A stretch of 13,839 bases of DNA, taken from contig CAZFAP010000131.1 in assembly GCA_964516325.1 (NCBI GenBank), positions 1 to 13,839 of the forward strand. The letters are read 5' to 3'. Source of the stretch: CAZFAP01 sp964516325. Lineage in GTDB: Bacteria; Auribacterota; JABMQX01. Positions 1 through 6,531 of the stretch are shown here, one piece after another. The stretch's first letter is position 1. Each line of letters starts with the position of its first letter. The notes under the pieces are model-generated. The model was given only the letters and a program-made list of their open reading frames with translations. It was not told the origin of the DNA and ran no database searches. The position numbers were made by a program, and so were the translations under genes.

Positions 1-291
1 TCCGACGACGCCTGCACGGGAAAAATCATCGCCAAGTTGAAGGAGCTTGGCCTCTACGACAAGACCCTTATGTACGTAACCGCCGACCACGGTTTCGACG
101 AGGGCGAGAAGGGACACAGGGACGCGCCGTACGTCTTTCTGGCGACGAACGACCCAGCGGTTGTCCGCCGAGGCTTGCGGACGGACATCACCCCGACAAT
201 CCTGAAGCGCTTCGGCGTGGACGTGACCAAGATGGATCCGCCGCTCGACGGGCGTCCGCTCACCGAACCCTACACCACGCCTCTCTGGTAG
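1..291 (+). CDS. Alkaline-phosphatase/sulfatase superfamily protein, C-terminal end (5' partial)
   Basis: The reading frame is open from the first base, so the gene starts outside the window; 96 residues are visible. The segment TADHGFDEG followed by GHRDAPYVFLATND is the C-terminal metal-binding part of alkaline-phosphatase-superfamily hydrolases (sulfatases, phosphodiesterases, phosphopentomutase-like enzymes). The Asp-His of ADHG and the His of GHRD are the expected ligands of the two-metal site. The tail (DITPTILKRFGVDV, then DGRPL) resembles the end of sulfatase/nucleotide-pyrophosphatase-type members, where a line about successive targets for the domain is followed by a G-R-P-L motif. 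The N-terminal half with the catalytic Ser/Thr/formylglycine is missing, so substrate class cannot be decided. The gene is convergent with the Mth938 gene downstream. Confidence 0.8.
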   Translation, partial: SDDACTGKIIAKLKELGLYDKTLMYVTADHGFDEGEKGHRDAPYVFLATNDPAVVRRGLRTDITPTILKRFGVDVTKMDPPLDGRPLTEPYTTPLW

Positions 292-343
292 CTATGGGGT
301 TGAGGCTGGCGAAACAACCGCCTGCCGGAGCGGGAAAACACCG

Positions 344-423
344 CGCAAGGGGGAAAGTTGCGAGTGCTGGCGCCTGCCCCAGTCGCGCCGTTGGGGGATT
401 GGGGGAGCAAGCTCCCCCTTGCG
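344..423. repeat. Nested inverted repeats / hairpin
   Basis: Outer arms CGCAAGGGGG (344-353) and CCCCCTTGCG (414-423) are exact reverse complements 60 bases apart. Inside the right arm region, GGGGGAGC (401-408) pairs with GCTCCCCC (411-418) over a two-base AA gap as a perfect 8-bp stem. The two structures share the 414-418 bases, so they are mutually exclusive folds. A bidirectional terminator or a mobile palindromic element are both possible. Confidence 0.55.
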
Positions 424-431
424 AAAGCGGC

Positions 432-467
432 AGCTGCGCTACCGCGGTCCAAAGGGATTCACCCCGC
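432..467 (-). repeat. Dispersed intergenic element, copy 1
   Basis: The reverse complement of this 36-base stretch matches 8065-8100 at 28 of 36 positions without gaps, including a shared first ten bases GCGGGGTGAA. Both copies lie in gene-free gaps and both sit beside GC-rich hairpins, in opposite orientation. This looks like a REP-like dispersed element; the number of copies in the genome is not visible from here. Confidence 0.5.
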
Positions 468-688
468 CATCGGCGGCAAAGGCCCAGGCCGTGCAACCCA
501 CCTGCGTCCATCTGCGGTTCCGTCCCTTCTGCTACCGGGCCCCTACTGCCCGCGGGTCCCCCGCTTCAAACGAACGCCGTACTGGGCAGGCAAGAGTTTC
601 ATGCTATCCGGGGCCACGAAGCTCATGACCCAATACGGTGAGCTCTTCTCCGGAGTGAGCGATTACGCGGGCGTGAGGCGGTCGGTGG

Positions 689-1063
689 TCAGCAAGTCAG
701 GTGAAAGATCGCGTTGCGTCCTTTCTGGTGAGTTCTGAAATATTCAACCGCCTTCGGCGTCGGCAGGGGCATGATTTTGACCTTGCGTCTCGCCGCCTCG
801 GCCATGACTTCCCGCATCACGGGAAGCCTCGACTGAAAGCCGATCCCGATCACCAGTTCCTCGCAATCCCAGGGGATTTCCTCATCAACGGATACCGGAG
901 TATGGCCGAACCGCGATTGATACTTCTTCGACGGCTTTTTCTTCCTTTCCCGAACGACGCCGCGGTCAATCACCACGTCTTCCTCGAACGTCTTGCCATT
1001 GATGACAATCTTCGCCCATTTGCACTGTGAGATGCGCAGCTCCTGCCCCGAGCTTATCTGCAT
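689..1063 (-). CDS. Mth938-domain (DUF498/NDUFAF3-like) protein
   Basis: The 124-residue product matches the Mth938 family: KIVINGKTFEEDVVI near the start, the basic run RKKKPSKKY then FGHTPVS, EIPWDCEELVIGIG, a segment ending RLPVM, and the family's NAIFHLTC end. Members are small alpha/beta proteins of about 120 residues related to mitochondrial complex I assembly factor NDUFAF3; their bacterial role is not established. I chose ATG at 1063 because it gives the usual family length and has AAGGA six bases upstream. The frame is open further, and ATG at 1207 or 1198 would add 45-48 residues including a hydrophobic LVAAILLSWMAGIGA segment after Arg/Lys, like a signal peptide. A candidate promoter at 1251-1280 would suit that longer form. 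The domain call is firm; the start is not. Confidence 0.82.
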   Translation of the reverse strand: MQISSGQELRISQCKWAKIVINGKTFEEDVVIDRGVVRERKKKPSKKYQSRFGHTPVSVDEEIPWDCEELVIGIGFQSRLPVMREVMAEAARRKVKIMPLPTPKAVEYFRTHQKGRNAIFHLTC

Positions 1064-1250
1064 CGCTTGTCCTTGCGCGCCCTCCGAGCCTCCGCGAGCC
1101 AGCTCAGCCCCGTGGCTTTCCGCGCCTATGCCGGCCATCCACGACAATAGGATAGCTGCTACCAGTCTATTGCTCCCGCGAGCCTTGGTGACACTCATTG
1201 ACTCCATTTCCTCATCACCGGTGCACTCGTGCTTATTCCATCCTTTCCCA

Positions 1251-1280
1251 CTTATAACGCGCAAGACTCAAGGGGGACAA
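1251..1280 (-). promoter_or_regulatory. Candidate sigma70-type promoter for the Mth938 gene
   Basis: On the minus strand TTGTCC (1280-1275) and TATAAG (1256-1251) are separated by 18 bases. The -10 fits the consensus at 5 of 6 positions, but the -35 at only 4 of 6. Transcription would begin near 1244, about 40 bases before the alternative starts at 1207/1198 and about 180 before the start at 1063. It is found by eye in GC-rich DNA, so the call is tentative. Confidence 0.25.
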
Positions 1281-1497
1281 GCCCCATGACTTCTCAACCC
1301 ACGTCCACGGGGACCTGGTCCGTCCGAGAGACTGCGACAACAGGTGTGGTTGTATTCCAGTGGTTCGTCCGGCCGCCTCGCGGGTCTCGGGTCGGTGCCG
1401 CGCGACTCAGAATCCTCGTCCTTGGGACAACCGGGTGGGGGAGGAGCAGCTGTGCCGGCTTCAGCTGGTGGTCAACCAAAGAGCGGTCCCCTTCCCC

Positions 1498-1519
1498 AGC
1501 CCCGCCTTCGGCGGGGGCT
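1498..1519. repeat. GC-rich hairpin
   Basis: CCCCGCC (1500-1506) and GGCGGGG (1510-1516) form a perfect 7-bp stem around a TTC loop. The stem can be extended to 1498-1519 by bulging one G. There is no T tract after it, and it lies upstream of the fusion gene's candidate promoter, so it is not that gene's terminator. It may be another palindromic dispersed element. Confidence 0.5.
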
Positions 1520-1584
1520 TCTCGACAAATGGATTCATCCATTCGCCCACTGAAACACAGCCACACCCTACGACAACCACGCTG

Positions 1585-1614
1585 TTGAAAGATGGCGGCG
1601 CCGGATGATATAGT
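1585..1614 (+). promoter_or_regulatory. Candidate sigma70-type promoter for the fusion oxidoreductase gene
   Basis: TTGAAA (1585-1590) and TATAGT (1609-1614) are 18 bases apart, each 5 of 6 to consensus. Transcription would begin near 1621, giving a leader of roughly 50 bases before the ATG at 1672. No operator-like palindrome overlaps it. This is inference from sequence only. Confidence 0.4.
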
Positions 1615-1671
1615 CTTGCTGCTCGACGCGAATCCTTCTCTTGAACGATCTTAACTTCGACAGACTATTCT

Positions 1672-4260
1672 ATGCCTGACATCAGCACAAAGTATGCGCG
1701 ACTCACGCTGCGGTCGCCGATCATCGCTGGTTCCGCCGGCATCACCAAAGACGCTGAGCGGATTCAGCGCGCCGAAGAAAACGGCGCCGGCGCCGCGGTC
1801 ATGAAGTCCCTTTTTGAAGTGGAGGTGAGCCGCACTTCCCCGACGCCCCGCTTCAAGGTCCTCCGGCACGACCTCAAACGCCATCGCACTTTCACCCTCT
1901 ATTCCTACGAGCAAGCGAGCGAATGGGGACCGGAGGAGCACGCCGAGGAAGTCCGCCGGATTAAAAGCAAGGTCAGCATTCCGCTCATTGTCAGCATTGA
2001 TTGCGTAACCGAGCGAAGCTGGGAGACGTACTCGAAGATGATGGAACAAGCTGGCGCCGACGCCCTCGAGCTCAACGTCTCCTGCCCTCACGGCTCCATA
2101 ACCTTCTCCGGGGGCGAAGTCGAAAAGAACATCCTCAACGCCGTCCGCATCGCCCGTGAGAGCGTCCGCATTCCAATCGTCGCAAAGATCAGCCCGCAGC
2201 TCACTTCCCCACTTGGTGTTGTCAAGGAGTTAGAGAAGGTCGGCGTGAACGGCGTAACGATTTTCAACCGCCTCACGGGCATCGAGATAGACGTCGAGTC
2301 CGAATCCCCGATCATGCACAAATCTTACGCCGGGCACGGCGGCCCCTGGGCGATCCAGTACCCCCTCCGCTGGATAACCGAGATTTCTCCGCAGGTGAAA
2401 ATAGACATTAGCGCTTCCGGCGGCGTCAGCTTCGGAGAGGACGTGGTGAAGTACATTCTCGCCGGGGCGGCGACCGTCCAGGTCTGCACGGCAATCGTGA
2501 TGAACGGGTACGAAGTAATCCAGGAGCTCACACGCGCCTTGACAGCCTTCATGGAGAGGAAAGGCTACGCGAAGCTCGACGATTTCCGCGGAAAGGTGTG
2601 CTCCCGAATCCTCGACGGCAAAAGCGTTGACCGCCGACAGAAGGTCAAGGCAAAAATCGTTCGGAAGATCGCTCCCTGCGAATCGGGTTGCCCGATCAAC
2701 ACCGGCGTTCAGGGATACGTGAACATGATCGCCGCCCGCCGTTTTGCCGAAGCCGCCGAGATCGTCCGCGCCAAGAATCCTCTTTCGGAAACGTCAGCGA
2801 GAGTCTGCGGCCGCCTTTGCCGTGAGAAGTGCACCAGGTCAATCATTGACCAGCCCATCGCCATTTCCGACTTGAAGCGGTTCGCTCTCGATTGGGAAAG
2901 CGCCCATTCTCATCCTTCAAGCAGAGTTATCACCGGGAGCGTAGCTTCTCGCAAAGAGCAAGAAGTTGCGGTTATCGGCGCCGGTCCCGCAGGCTTAGCC
3001 GCCGCCTATGATCTTGCCAGAGAGGGCTGCGGCGTCACTGTTTTTGATTCCCTCCCCGTCCCCGGAGGAATGCTCGTCGCGGGGATTCCACCCTTCCGCC
3101 TCGAAAGAGAGATTATTGCCCGCGAGATTGAGGTGATTCGCGGAGCGGGCGTCCAGTTCAGATTGAACACGACCATTGGCAAAGACCTCTTATTTGACGA
3201 CCTCCTCAACGACTTTGCAGCCGTTCTCATTTGTACAGGCGCCTATAAGGGGCAGACGCTCGGCGTCCCCGGCGAGAACCTCGACGGCGTCATTCATGCG
3301 CTTCCCTTCCTCCGAACGGTCAACATTGACGGGAGAAACCCCCGCGTTCCGCGGGGCAAAAAAGTCGCTGTCCTTGGCGGCGGGGACAGCGCTCTGGATG
3401 CAGCAAGGACGGCTCTGCGCCTCGGCGCCAGCGAAACTTACATTCTCTACCGCCGAACCTCCAACGAGATGCCCGCCGAGCCAGCGAGAGTTCGCCAGGC
3501 TGAGCGAGAAGGCGTCAGGGTCATGTACCTCGTCGCCCCGACGAGAATCGTCGGCGAGGGTGGCCGCGTGCGGGCCATCGAGTGCAAAAACATGTTTCTC
3601 GCGGAGGAAGGCGCCGACGGCCGCAGAAAACCCCACCCCGCAAGAGCCAGCACCTTCACCCTCGACGTGGACACCGTCATCCTCGCCCTCGGCGAATCCC
3701 CGGACCTCTCTTTCCTGCCGCAAAAGTCGGGAATTGAAACGCGGGACGGCCTCATTGTCGTTGATTCGCGTTACAGGACGGCCGACGAGAAGGTCTTTGC
3801 CGGCGGTGACGCCATTCGCGGACCGGGAAAGGTCATCGAGGCAATCAAAGACGGCAAGGCTGCCGCGAGGTCCATCATCGCCTACCTCTCGGGTGCCTCT
3901 ATGCCCGCGGGGGCTGACGAGGCACACGATGTTGTTGACCCAATCGCGGTCTTGAACCGGGGCTTCGAGAGGAAGGAGCGTGTCCTGCCTTCGAAATCCG
4001 GGGCAGCAAAGCCGCACACACCTTTCGAGGAAGCCGATCTCAGCTTCACGGAAGAAGATGCTGTGAGAGAGGCGAGCCGCTGCCTGGTATGCGGGTGCGC
4101 CTTTGGTTGCGGCCTCTGCCAGAAAGTCTGCATCTACGACGCCATTGATAGAAGACTCGATGAGTTCGTCGTCAACGACAAATGCGTCGGCTGTGGACTC
4201 TGCGCGGAGGTCTGCCCCAACAACTGCATCGTCATGGAAGACATCTCCGTCCCAAGTTGA
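1672..4260 (+). CDS. Fusion: DHOD/PreA-like flavin domain + GltD/PreT-like oxidoreductase + 2x[4Fe-4S] ferredoxin
   Basis: Three parts are visible in 862 residues. Residues 1-315 are a dihydroorotate-dehydrogenase-like TIM barrel (YARLTLRSPIIAGSAG, ALELNVSCPHG, ISASGGV, then AAT-VQVCTA). N135, S137 and C138 match the substrate/catalytic Asn-Ser-Cys of dihydropyrimidine dehydrogenase; N199 is kept, but the next residue is Arg where that enzyme has Thr. Residues 330-400 hold the GltD-type Fe-S motifs CESGCP (C336, C340) and CGRLCREKC (C379, C383, C387). Residues 430-740 form the FAD/NAD(P)H module: GAGPAG at 436-441, GGGDSA from 569, AGGD at 710-713. Cysteines 804-820 and 838-852 make a two-cluster ferredoxin. 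Electrons could run between NAD(P)H, FAD, clusters and FMN in one chain, as in DPD, but domain order is rearranged. The substrate is unknown. The start has no clear ribosome binding site, yet fits the family's N terminus. Confidence 0.9.
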   Translation: MPDISTKYARLTLRSPIIAGSAGITKDAERIQRAEENGAGAAVMKSLFEVEVSRTSPTPRFKVLRHDLKRHRTFTLYSYEQASEWGPEEHAEEVRRIKSKVSIPLIVSIDCVTERSWETYSKMMEQAGADALELNVSCPHGSITFSGGEVEKNILNAVRIARESVRIPIVAKISPQLTSPLGVVKELEKVGVNGVTIFNRLTGIEIDVESESPIMHKSYAGHGGPWAIQYPLRWITEISPQVKIDISASGGVSFGEDVVKYILAGAATVQVCTAIVMNGYEVIQELTRALTAFMERKGYAKLDDFRGKVCSRILDGKSVDRRQKVKAKIVRKIAPCESGCPINTGVQGYVNMIAARRFAEAAEIVRAKNPLSETSARVCGRLCREKCTRSIIDQPIAISDLKRFALDWESAHSHPSSRVITGSVASRKEQEVAVIGAGPAGLAAAYDLAREGCGVTVFDSLPVPGGMLVAGIPPFRLEREIIAREIEVIRGAGVQFRLNTTIGKDLLFDDLLNDFAAVLICTGAYKGQTLGVPGENLDGVIHALPFLRTVNIDGRNPRVPRGKKVAVLGGGDSALDAARTALRLGASETYILYRRTSNEMPAEPARVRQAEREGVRVMYLVAPTRIVGEGGRVRAIECKNMFLAEEGADGRRKPHPARASTFTLDVDTVILALGESPDLSFLPQKSGIETRDGLIVVDSRYRTADEKVFAGGDAIRGPGKVIEAIKDGKAAARSIIAYLSGASMPAGADEAHDVVDPIAVLNRGFERKERVLPSKSGAAKPHTPFEEADLSFTEEDAVREASRCLVCGCAFGCGLCQKVCIYDAIDRRLDEFVVNDKCVGCGLCAEVCPNNCIVMEDISVPS

Positions 4261-4365
4261 CGATGCAACAGTGCCGCCAAGGGCAGAATTTCGCTGATTG
4301 GAGGAATCGTTAACGGGAACGTCCCTGCAGATGCTCTTCCTGGGTGTCAGAAAGAGAAATGTCTG

Positions 4366-4386
4366 TCGGGGGCTCCGTGCCCCCGA
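4366..4386. repeat. Perfect hairpin between the fusion gene and the small-gene cluster
   Basis: TCGGGGGC (4366-4373) and GCCCCCGA (4379-4386) form an uninterrupted 8-bp stem with a TCCGT loop. It lies 106 bases after the fusion gene's stop and 33 before the next ATG. No T run follows, so it is not a standard intrinsic terminator. It could reduce read-through, protect a transcript end, or be a palindromic dispersed element. Confidence 0.55.
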
Positions 4387-4418
4387 TGGTTGAGCTGCAA
4401 TGCGAAAGGAGAATGTGA

Positions 4419-4625
4419 ATGCCAAAAGAGTGCAAGAATTTCGAGAGGAACATGAAGCGCTGCAACTGCACCTACGAGCCTTGCAGCCGAAAAGGCTATT
4501 GTTGTGAGTGTCTCTCTTATCACTGGTCCATGAAGCAGCTTCCCGCGTGCTTCTTCTCCGCCGAGGGCGAAAGAACCTACGACCGATCTGTTCGCCGTTT
4601 CATCGCGGAGCAGTCCTCGCGGTAA
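4419..4625 (+). CDS. DUF6485 family small cysteine-rich protein
   Basis: The 68-residue product has eight cysteines (5, 15, 17, 22, 28, 29, 31, 44) and His35 in the pattern C-x9-C-x-C-x4-C-x5-CC-x-C, then YHW and LPACFF. That is the pattern I associate with DUF6485, whose function is unknown. The cysteine density and lack of a signal peptide or membrane segment suggest a cytoplasmic metal-binding (zinc or Fe-S) mini-protein; that is inference. AGGAG sits seven bases before the ATG, so the start is well supported. It leads a run of four closely spaced small genes, and YjbQ starts 35 bases after its stop. Confidence 0.85.
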   Translation: MPKECKNFERNMKRCNCTYEPCSRKGYCCECLSYHWSMKQLPACFFSAEGERTYDRSVRRFIAEQSSR

Positions 4626-4660
4626 GCGCGCAACGCAAAGAATATCGCCCGGAGGGAAAG

Positions 4661-5080
4661 ATGGCGGTTACAACGCGCTATGTGAACCTGGAGAGCGACG
4701 GGAACTGCGATGTCCTGGACATTACAGACCAAGTCCGGGGGGAACTCCGCACTGCTGGTATGAAGGACGGCATTGTTACGGTCTTCGTCCCCGGCGCCAC
4801 CGGCGGGGTAACTACTGTGGAATTTGAGGATGGACTGGTAAGGGACCTGAAGGAGATGTTCGACTCAGTCGCGCCGCAGGGAAAATCCTACCATCACGAC
4901 CGCAGGTGGCACGACGGCAACGGGCACTCGCACGTGCGGGCGTCGCTCCTCGGCCCCTCCTTGACGGTCCCATTTTCCGGCGGCGAACTGATTCTGGGAA
5001 CCTGGCAGCAGGTTGTCTTCATTGATTTTGATGTGAGAAAAAGGTCGCGAAGGTTGGTCCTCCAATTCGTCGGAGAGTAG
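4661..5080 (+). CDS. yjbQ: YjbQ / UPF0047 family protein (secondary thiamine-phosphate synthase-like)
   Basis: The 139-residue product carries the UPF0047 signature through residues 78-91 (HHDRRWHDGNGHSH), then RASLLGPSLTVPF, then LGTWQQVVFIDFD and a basic end RKRSRR. The conserved His/Asp residues (H78, H79, H84, D85, H89, H91) are likely metal ligands or catalytic. The family is annotated as having weak thiamine-phosphate synthase activity in vitro; its main cellular job is unclear. I chose the ATG at 4661 because GGAGG lies six bases upstream and family alignment begins there. The same frame is open back to 4508, but that extension overlaps the DUF6485 gene and has no family match. The product is probably cytoplasmic and co-transcribed with its neighbours. 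Confidence 0.9.
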   Translation: MAVTTRYVNLESDGNCDVLDITDQVRGELRTAGMKDGIVTVFVPGATGGVTTVEFEDGLVRDLKEMFDSVAPQGKSYHHDRRWHDGNGHSHVRASLLGPSLTVPFSGGELILGTWQQVVFIDFDVRKRSRRLVLQFVGE

Positions 5081-5201
5081 CGAGCCAAGCCGTCGCGGCG
5101 GATCATCAGAGCCTCGGGAGCAGAAAAACTTCGGTTGGCCGTTTCACTGTCGGGCGTGCATCCGGGTTATCTGGCAACGACCGGAGGAGGCGCAAGACGC
5201 G

Positions 5202-5453
5202 ATGCTCGCATTCGTCGGGAAAGTTTTGATTGCAGTCGGCGCCGTCCTGATTCTCGTCGGGATTGTAATCATCGCGAACATACGGATTCCGTACCTCGGC
5301 AGATTCCCGGGGGACATAAGAATCAAGAAGGAAGGATTCAGGTTCTATTTTCCCACCGTAACGTGCATCGTTATCAGCATCTTACTGGCTCTGATCCTGA
5401 ACCTCCTCTTCCGAAGAAAACCCAGAACCAAAGGCGGGGAATACCAACGATAG
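5202..5453 (+). CDS. DUF2905 family small membrane protein
   Basis: The product has 83 residues with two hydrophobic segments (about 8-27 and 53-70). The loop between them carries the family's most conserved stretch, P-Y-L-G-R-F-P-G-D-I, followed by I-K-K and Y-F-P. That layout identifies DUF2905, a two-TM protein of unknown function. The tail is basic (RRKPRTKGG), suggesting it stays in the cytoplasm. GGAGGAGG lies upstream of the ATG at somewhat long spacing (about 11 bases). The gap to yjbQ is 121 bases, and the next gene starts 12 bases after this stop, so it is most likely co-transcribed with the DGC-type gene. Confidence 0.85.
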   Translation: MLAFVGKVLIAVGAVLILVGIVIIANIRIPYLGRFPGDIRIKKEGFRFYFPTVTCIVISILLALILNLLFRRKPRTKGGEYQR

Positions 5454-5465
5454 AGGTGTGCGAAC

Positions 5466-5873
5466 ATGACAAAAGTAGCGATTCTGGCTTGCACAGGAAT
5501 GGGGCAGGTCGTCGGGACTATCACCCGCCAAATAGCGTACCGAATCTGTGATGACCTCCGACCGGAGGAGACAGTCCTCGTTTGTCTCCCAGCCCTCGTA
5601 AGGGGCGTGGAAGAGGATATCGACTTTATCCAGCGGTATCCGGTTGTCGTTATCGAGGGATGCAAGCAGAGGTGCGCCACGTATGCACTTCAATACCGCG
5701 GCGGGAACGCAGCCGCCGAATTGTACGTGCCGAATCTCCTTCGCGGATCGAAAGTCAAAATCAAACGGGAGGCTCGCAGGGGGCTCCGCGAAGAGGAGAT
5801 GAAGATTGTCGAGAAGGGGGCCCAGAAAGCCGTCGCCCTTGTTGATGCGCTGTTGAAAAGGCAGCGGGAGTGA
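5466..5873 (+). CDS. DGC-type putative zinc-binding protein
   Basis: The 135-residue product begins KVAILACTGMGQVVGT and contains ETVLVCLPALVRGVEED and VVIEGCKQRCA. This matches the small DGC proteins, named after an Asp-Gly-Cys motif and annotated as putative zinc-binding proteins. Here the motif is Glu-Gly-Cys (64-66). Four cysteines at the family positions (C9, C40, C66, C70) are the probable metal ligands. Residues 88-135 are a charged, probably helical tail (KVKIKREARRG and onward) that may be longer than in plain family members. GAGGTG lies about seven bases upstream of the ATG, and the 12-base gap from DUF2905 indicates co-transcription. The biochemical role is not known; metal sensing or delivery is a guess. 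Confidence 0.85.
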   Translation: MTKVAILACTGMGQVVGTITRQIAYRICDDLRPEETVLVCLPALVRGVEEDIDFIQRYPVVVIEGCKQRCATYALQYRGGNAAAELYVPNLLRGSKVKIKREARRGLREEEMKIVEKGAQKAVALVDALLKRQRE

Positions 5874-6490
5874 TTCCTCGCCGGCAGCAACCGCCCACCC
5901 TGAGTGGTCTTATCCGCAACTGCGGTCGCCTATTTCTGGCGGAATCAAGCGTAATCCCCCAGTCTCGGGAGGGACTCACGGCAGAGATCGCAGAGGGCGC
6001 ACAGGCCCCGTCCTTTTGGCATCTCCGGTCCTCGGCGGGGCGGGAGCCGTGAGTTCTCTGCCAGCCATGGGCAAGATGCCCATGCCACGTTTCTCCGACG
6101 GGCGGCGCTGCCTCTGCGATCTCGGCGTGCTCTGCGGTTTTATCCCCATGCGAGGGGCGCCGGGGCCGCCGATGACCTCCGCCACCCATAAGTGAGGGGT
6201 TACAATCAAGCACCACCGGGATAGCTCTCCCGCCCTTTCACTAATCCCACCCTGTCTTCAGTGCTTGCCGCACCAACCATCCGCAGCGCCGACGCACACC
6301 GGTTCCAGGCGAAGCGTCTCCGTATTTCGGTGTGTCGCAAAAGGGAATGGGCGAGATAGGCCCCTCAGGCCTCATGCCACAACTCATTGCGGTCTCGTGG
6401 AATGCATGTCGAAGAGCGCCCGCCGCACCATCCGGCCCACCAATTGCAATTGTCCGCTGGCAAGGGGGAGCCCGATGAAAAAGGTGATAG
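5874..6490. other. 617-base gene-free gap with palindromic elements
   Basis: No frame in this gap shows a protein family or a plausible ribosome binding site ahead of a long frame. The exception is a 19-codon micro-frame at 6475-6531 that runs into the next gene. The left half contains an inverted repeat (5977-5996 with 6111-6129) enclosing a palindrome at 6066-6084. Bases 6190-6470 show no structure I can name, apart from a small CAATTGCAATTG direct repeat near 6450. The promoter for the response-regulator genes should lie here, but I cannot point to it. Confidence 0.55.
5977..6129. repeat. Inverted repeat enclosing a CATGGGC palindrome
   Basis: GAGATCGCAGAGG (5984-5996) is the exact reverse complement of 6111-6123. 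With mismatches and a one-base gap the match extends to 5977 and 6129. Between the arms, CATGGGC (6066-6072) and GCCCATG (6078-6084) form a perfect 7-bp stem around AAGAT. Similar CATGGGC-centred and GCAGAG-rich motifs are, to my recollection, common dispersed intergenic elements in Planctomycetota and related genomes. That part is from memory, not computed. Confidence 0.5.
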
Positions 6491-6531
6491 ATGGCAGCCC
6501 TCGAGCCCACTGTCCTGATAGCCAGCGTTGA
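6475..6531 (+). other. Possible 18-residue upstream reading frame overlapping the receiver gene
   Basis: ATG at 6475 has a strong GGGGGAG four bases upstream and opens an 18-codon frame ending in TGA at 6529-6531. It overlaps the first 41 bases of the receiver gene in another frame. It could be a leader peptide, or the ribosome binding site could simply belong to the region. Nothing in the short peptide is recognisable. Confidence 0.2.

Larger units (their letters stand above)
292..688. other. Gene-free gap between two convergent genes, with inverted repeats
   Basis: I see no credible gene in these 397 bases. The gap holds a perfect hairpin at 401-418, an outer 10-base inverted repeat (344-353 with 414-423), and one copy of a dispersed element at 432-467. 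The hairpin lacks a run of T on either strand, so it is not a textbook terminator. It lies between two 3' ends and could still help stop transcription from both sides. The remaining sequence from about 480 to 688 shows nothing I can name. Confidence 0.6.
1064..1671. other. Divergent intergenic region
   Basis: This is the shared upstream region of the Mth938 gene (-) and the fusion oxidoreductase gene (+), 608 bases if the short Mth938 start is right. It contains candidate promoters on each strand (1251-1280 and 1585-1614) and a strong hairpin at 1498-1519. A weak GGGG/CCCC palindrome lies around 1272-1285. I see no protein family in any frame between 1264 and 1671. Bases 1064-1207 may instead code for the N-terminal extension of the Mth938 protein. 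Confidence 0.5.

Noticed and set aside
294..738. Plus-strand open frames after the sulfatase-like gene
   Set aside because: They are Pro/Arg/Ala-rich and low in complexity, have no ribosome binding site, and overlap inverted repeats and the end of the Mth938 gene.
1208..1264. TTG start at 1264 for the Mth938 gene
   Set aside because: It overlaps the candidate -10 region and lacks a ribosome binding site; the starts at 1063 or 1198-1207 are better.
3190..4425. Long open frame (411 codons) on the minus strand
   Set aside because: It lies antisense to the fusion oxidoreductase, whose domains and Fe-S motifs are unmistakable. The antisense product has no family features and is a by-product of high third-position GC.
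4508..4660. Longer N terminus for the YjbQ protein
   Set aside because: It would overlap the DUF6485 gene, has no family match, and the ATG at 4661 has a strong GGAGG.
5761..6216. Minus-strand frames over the gap after the DGC gene
   Set aside because: They run through palindromic repeats and antisense to the DGC gene end; the peptides reflect repeat sequence, not a protein family.
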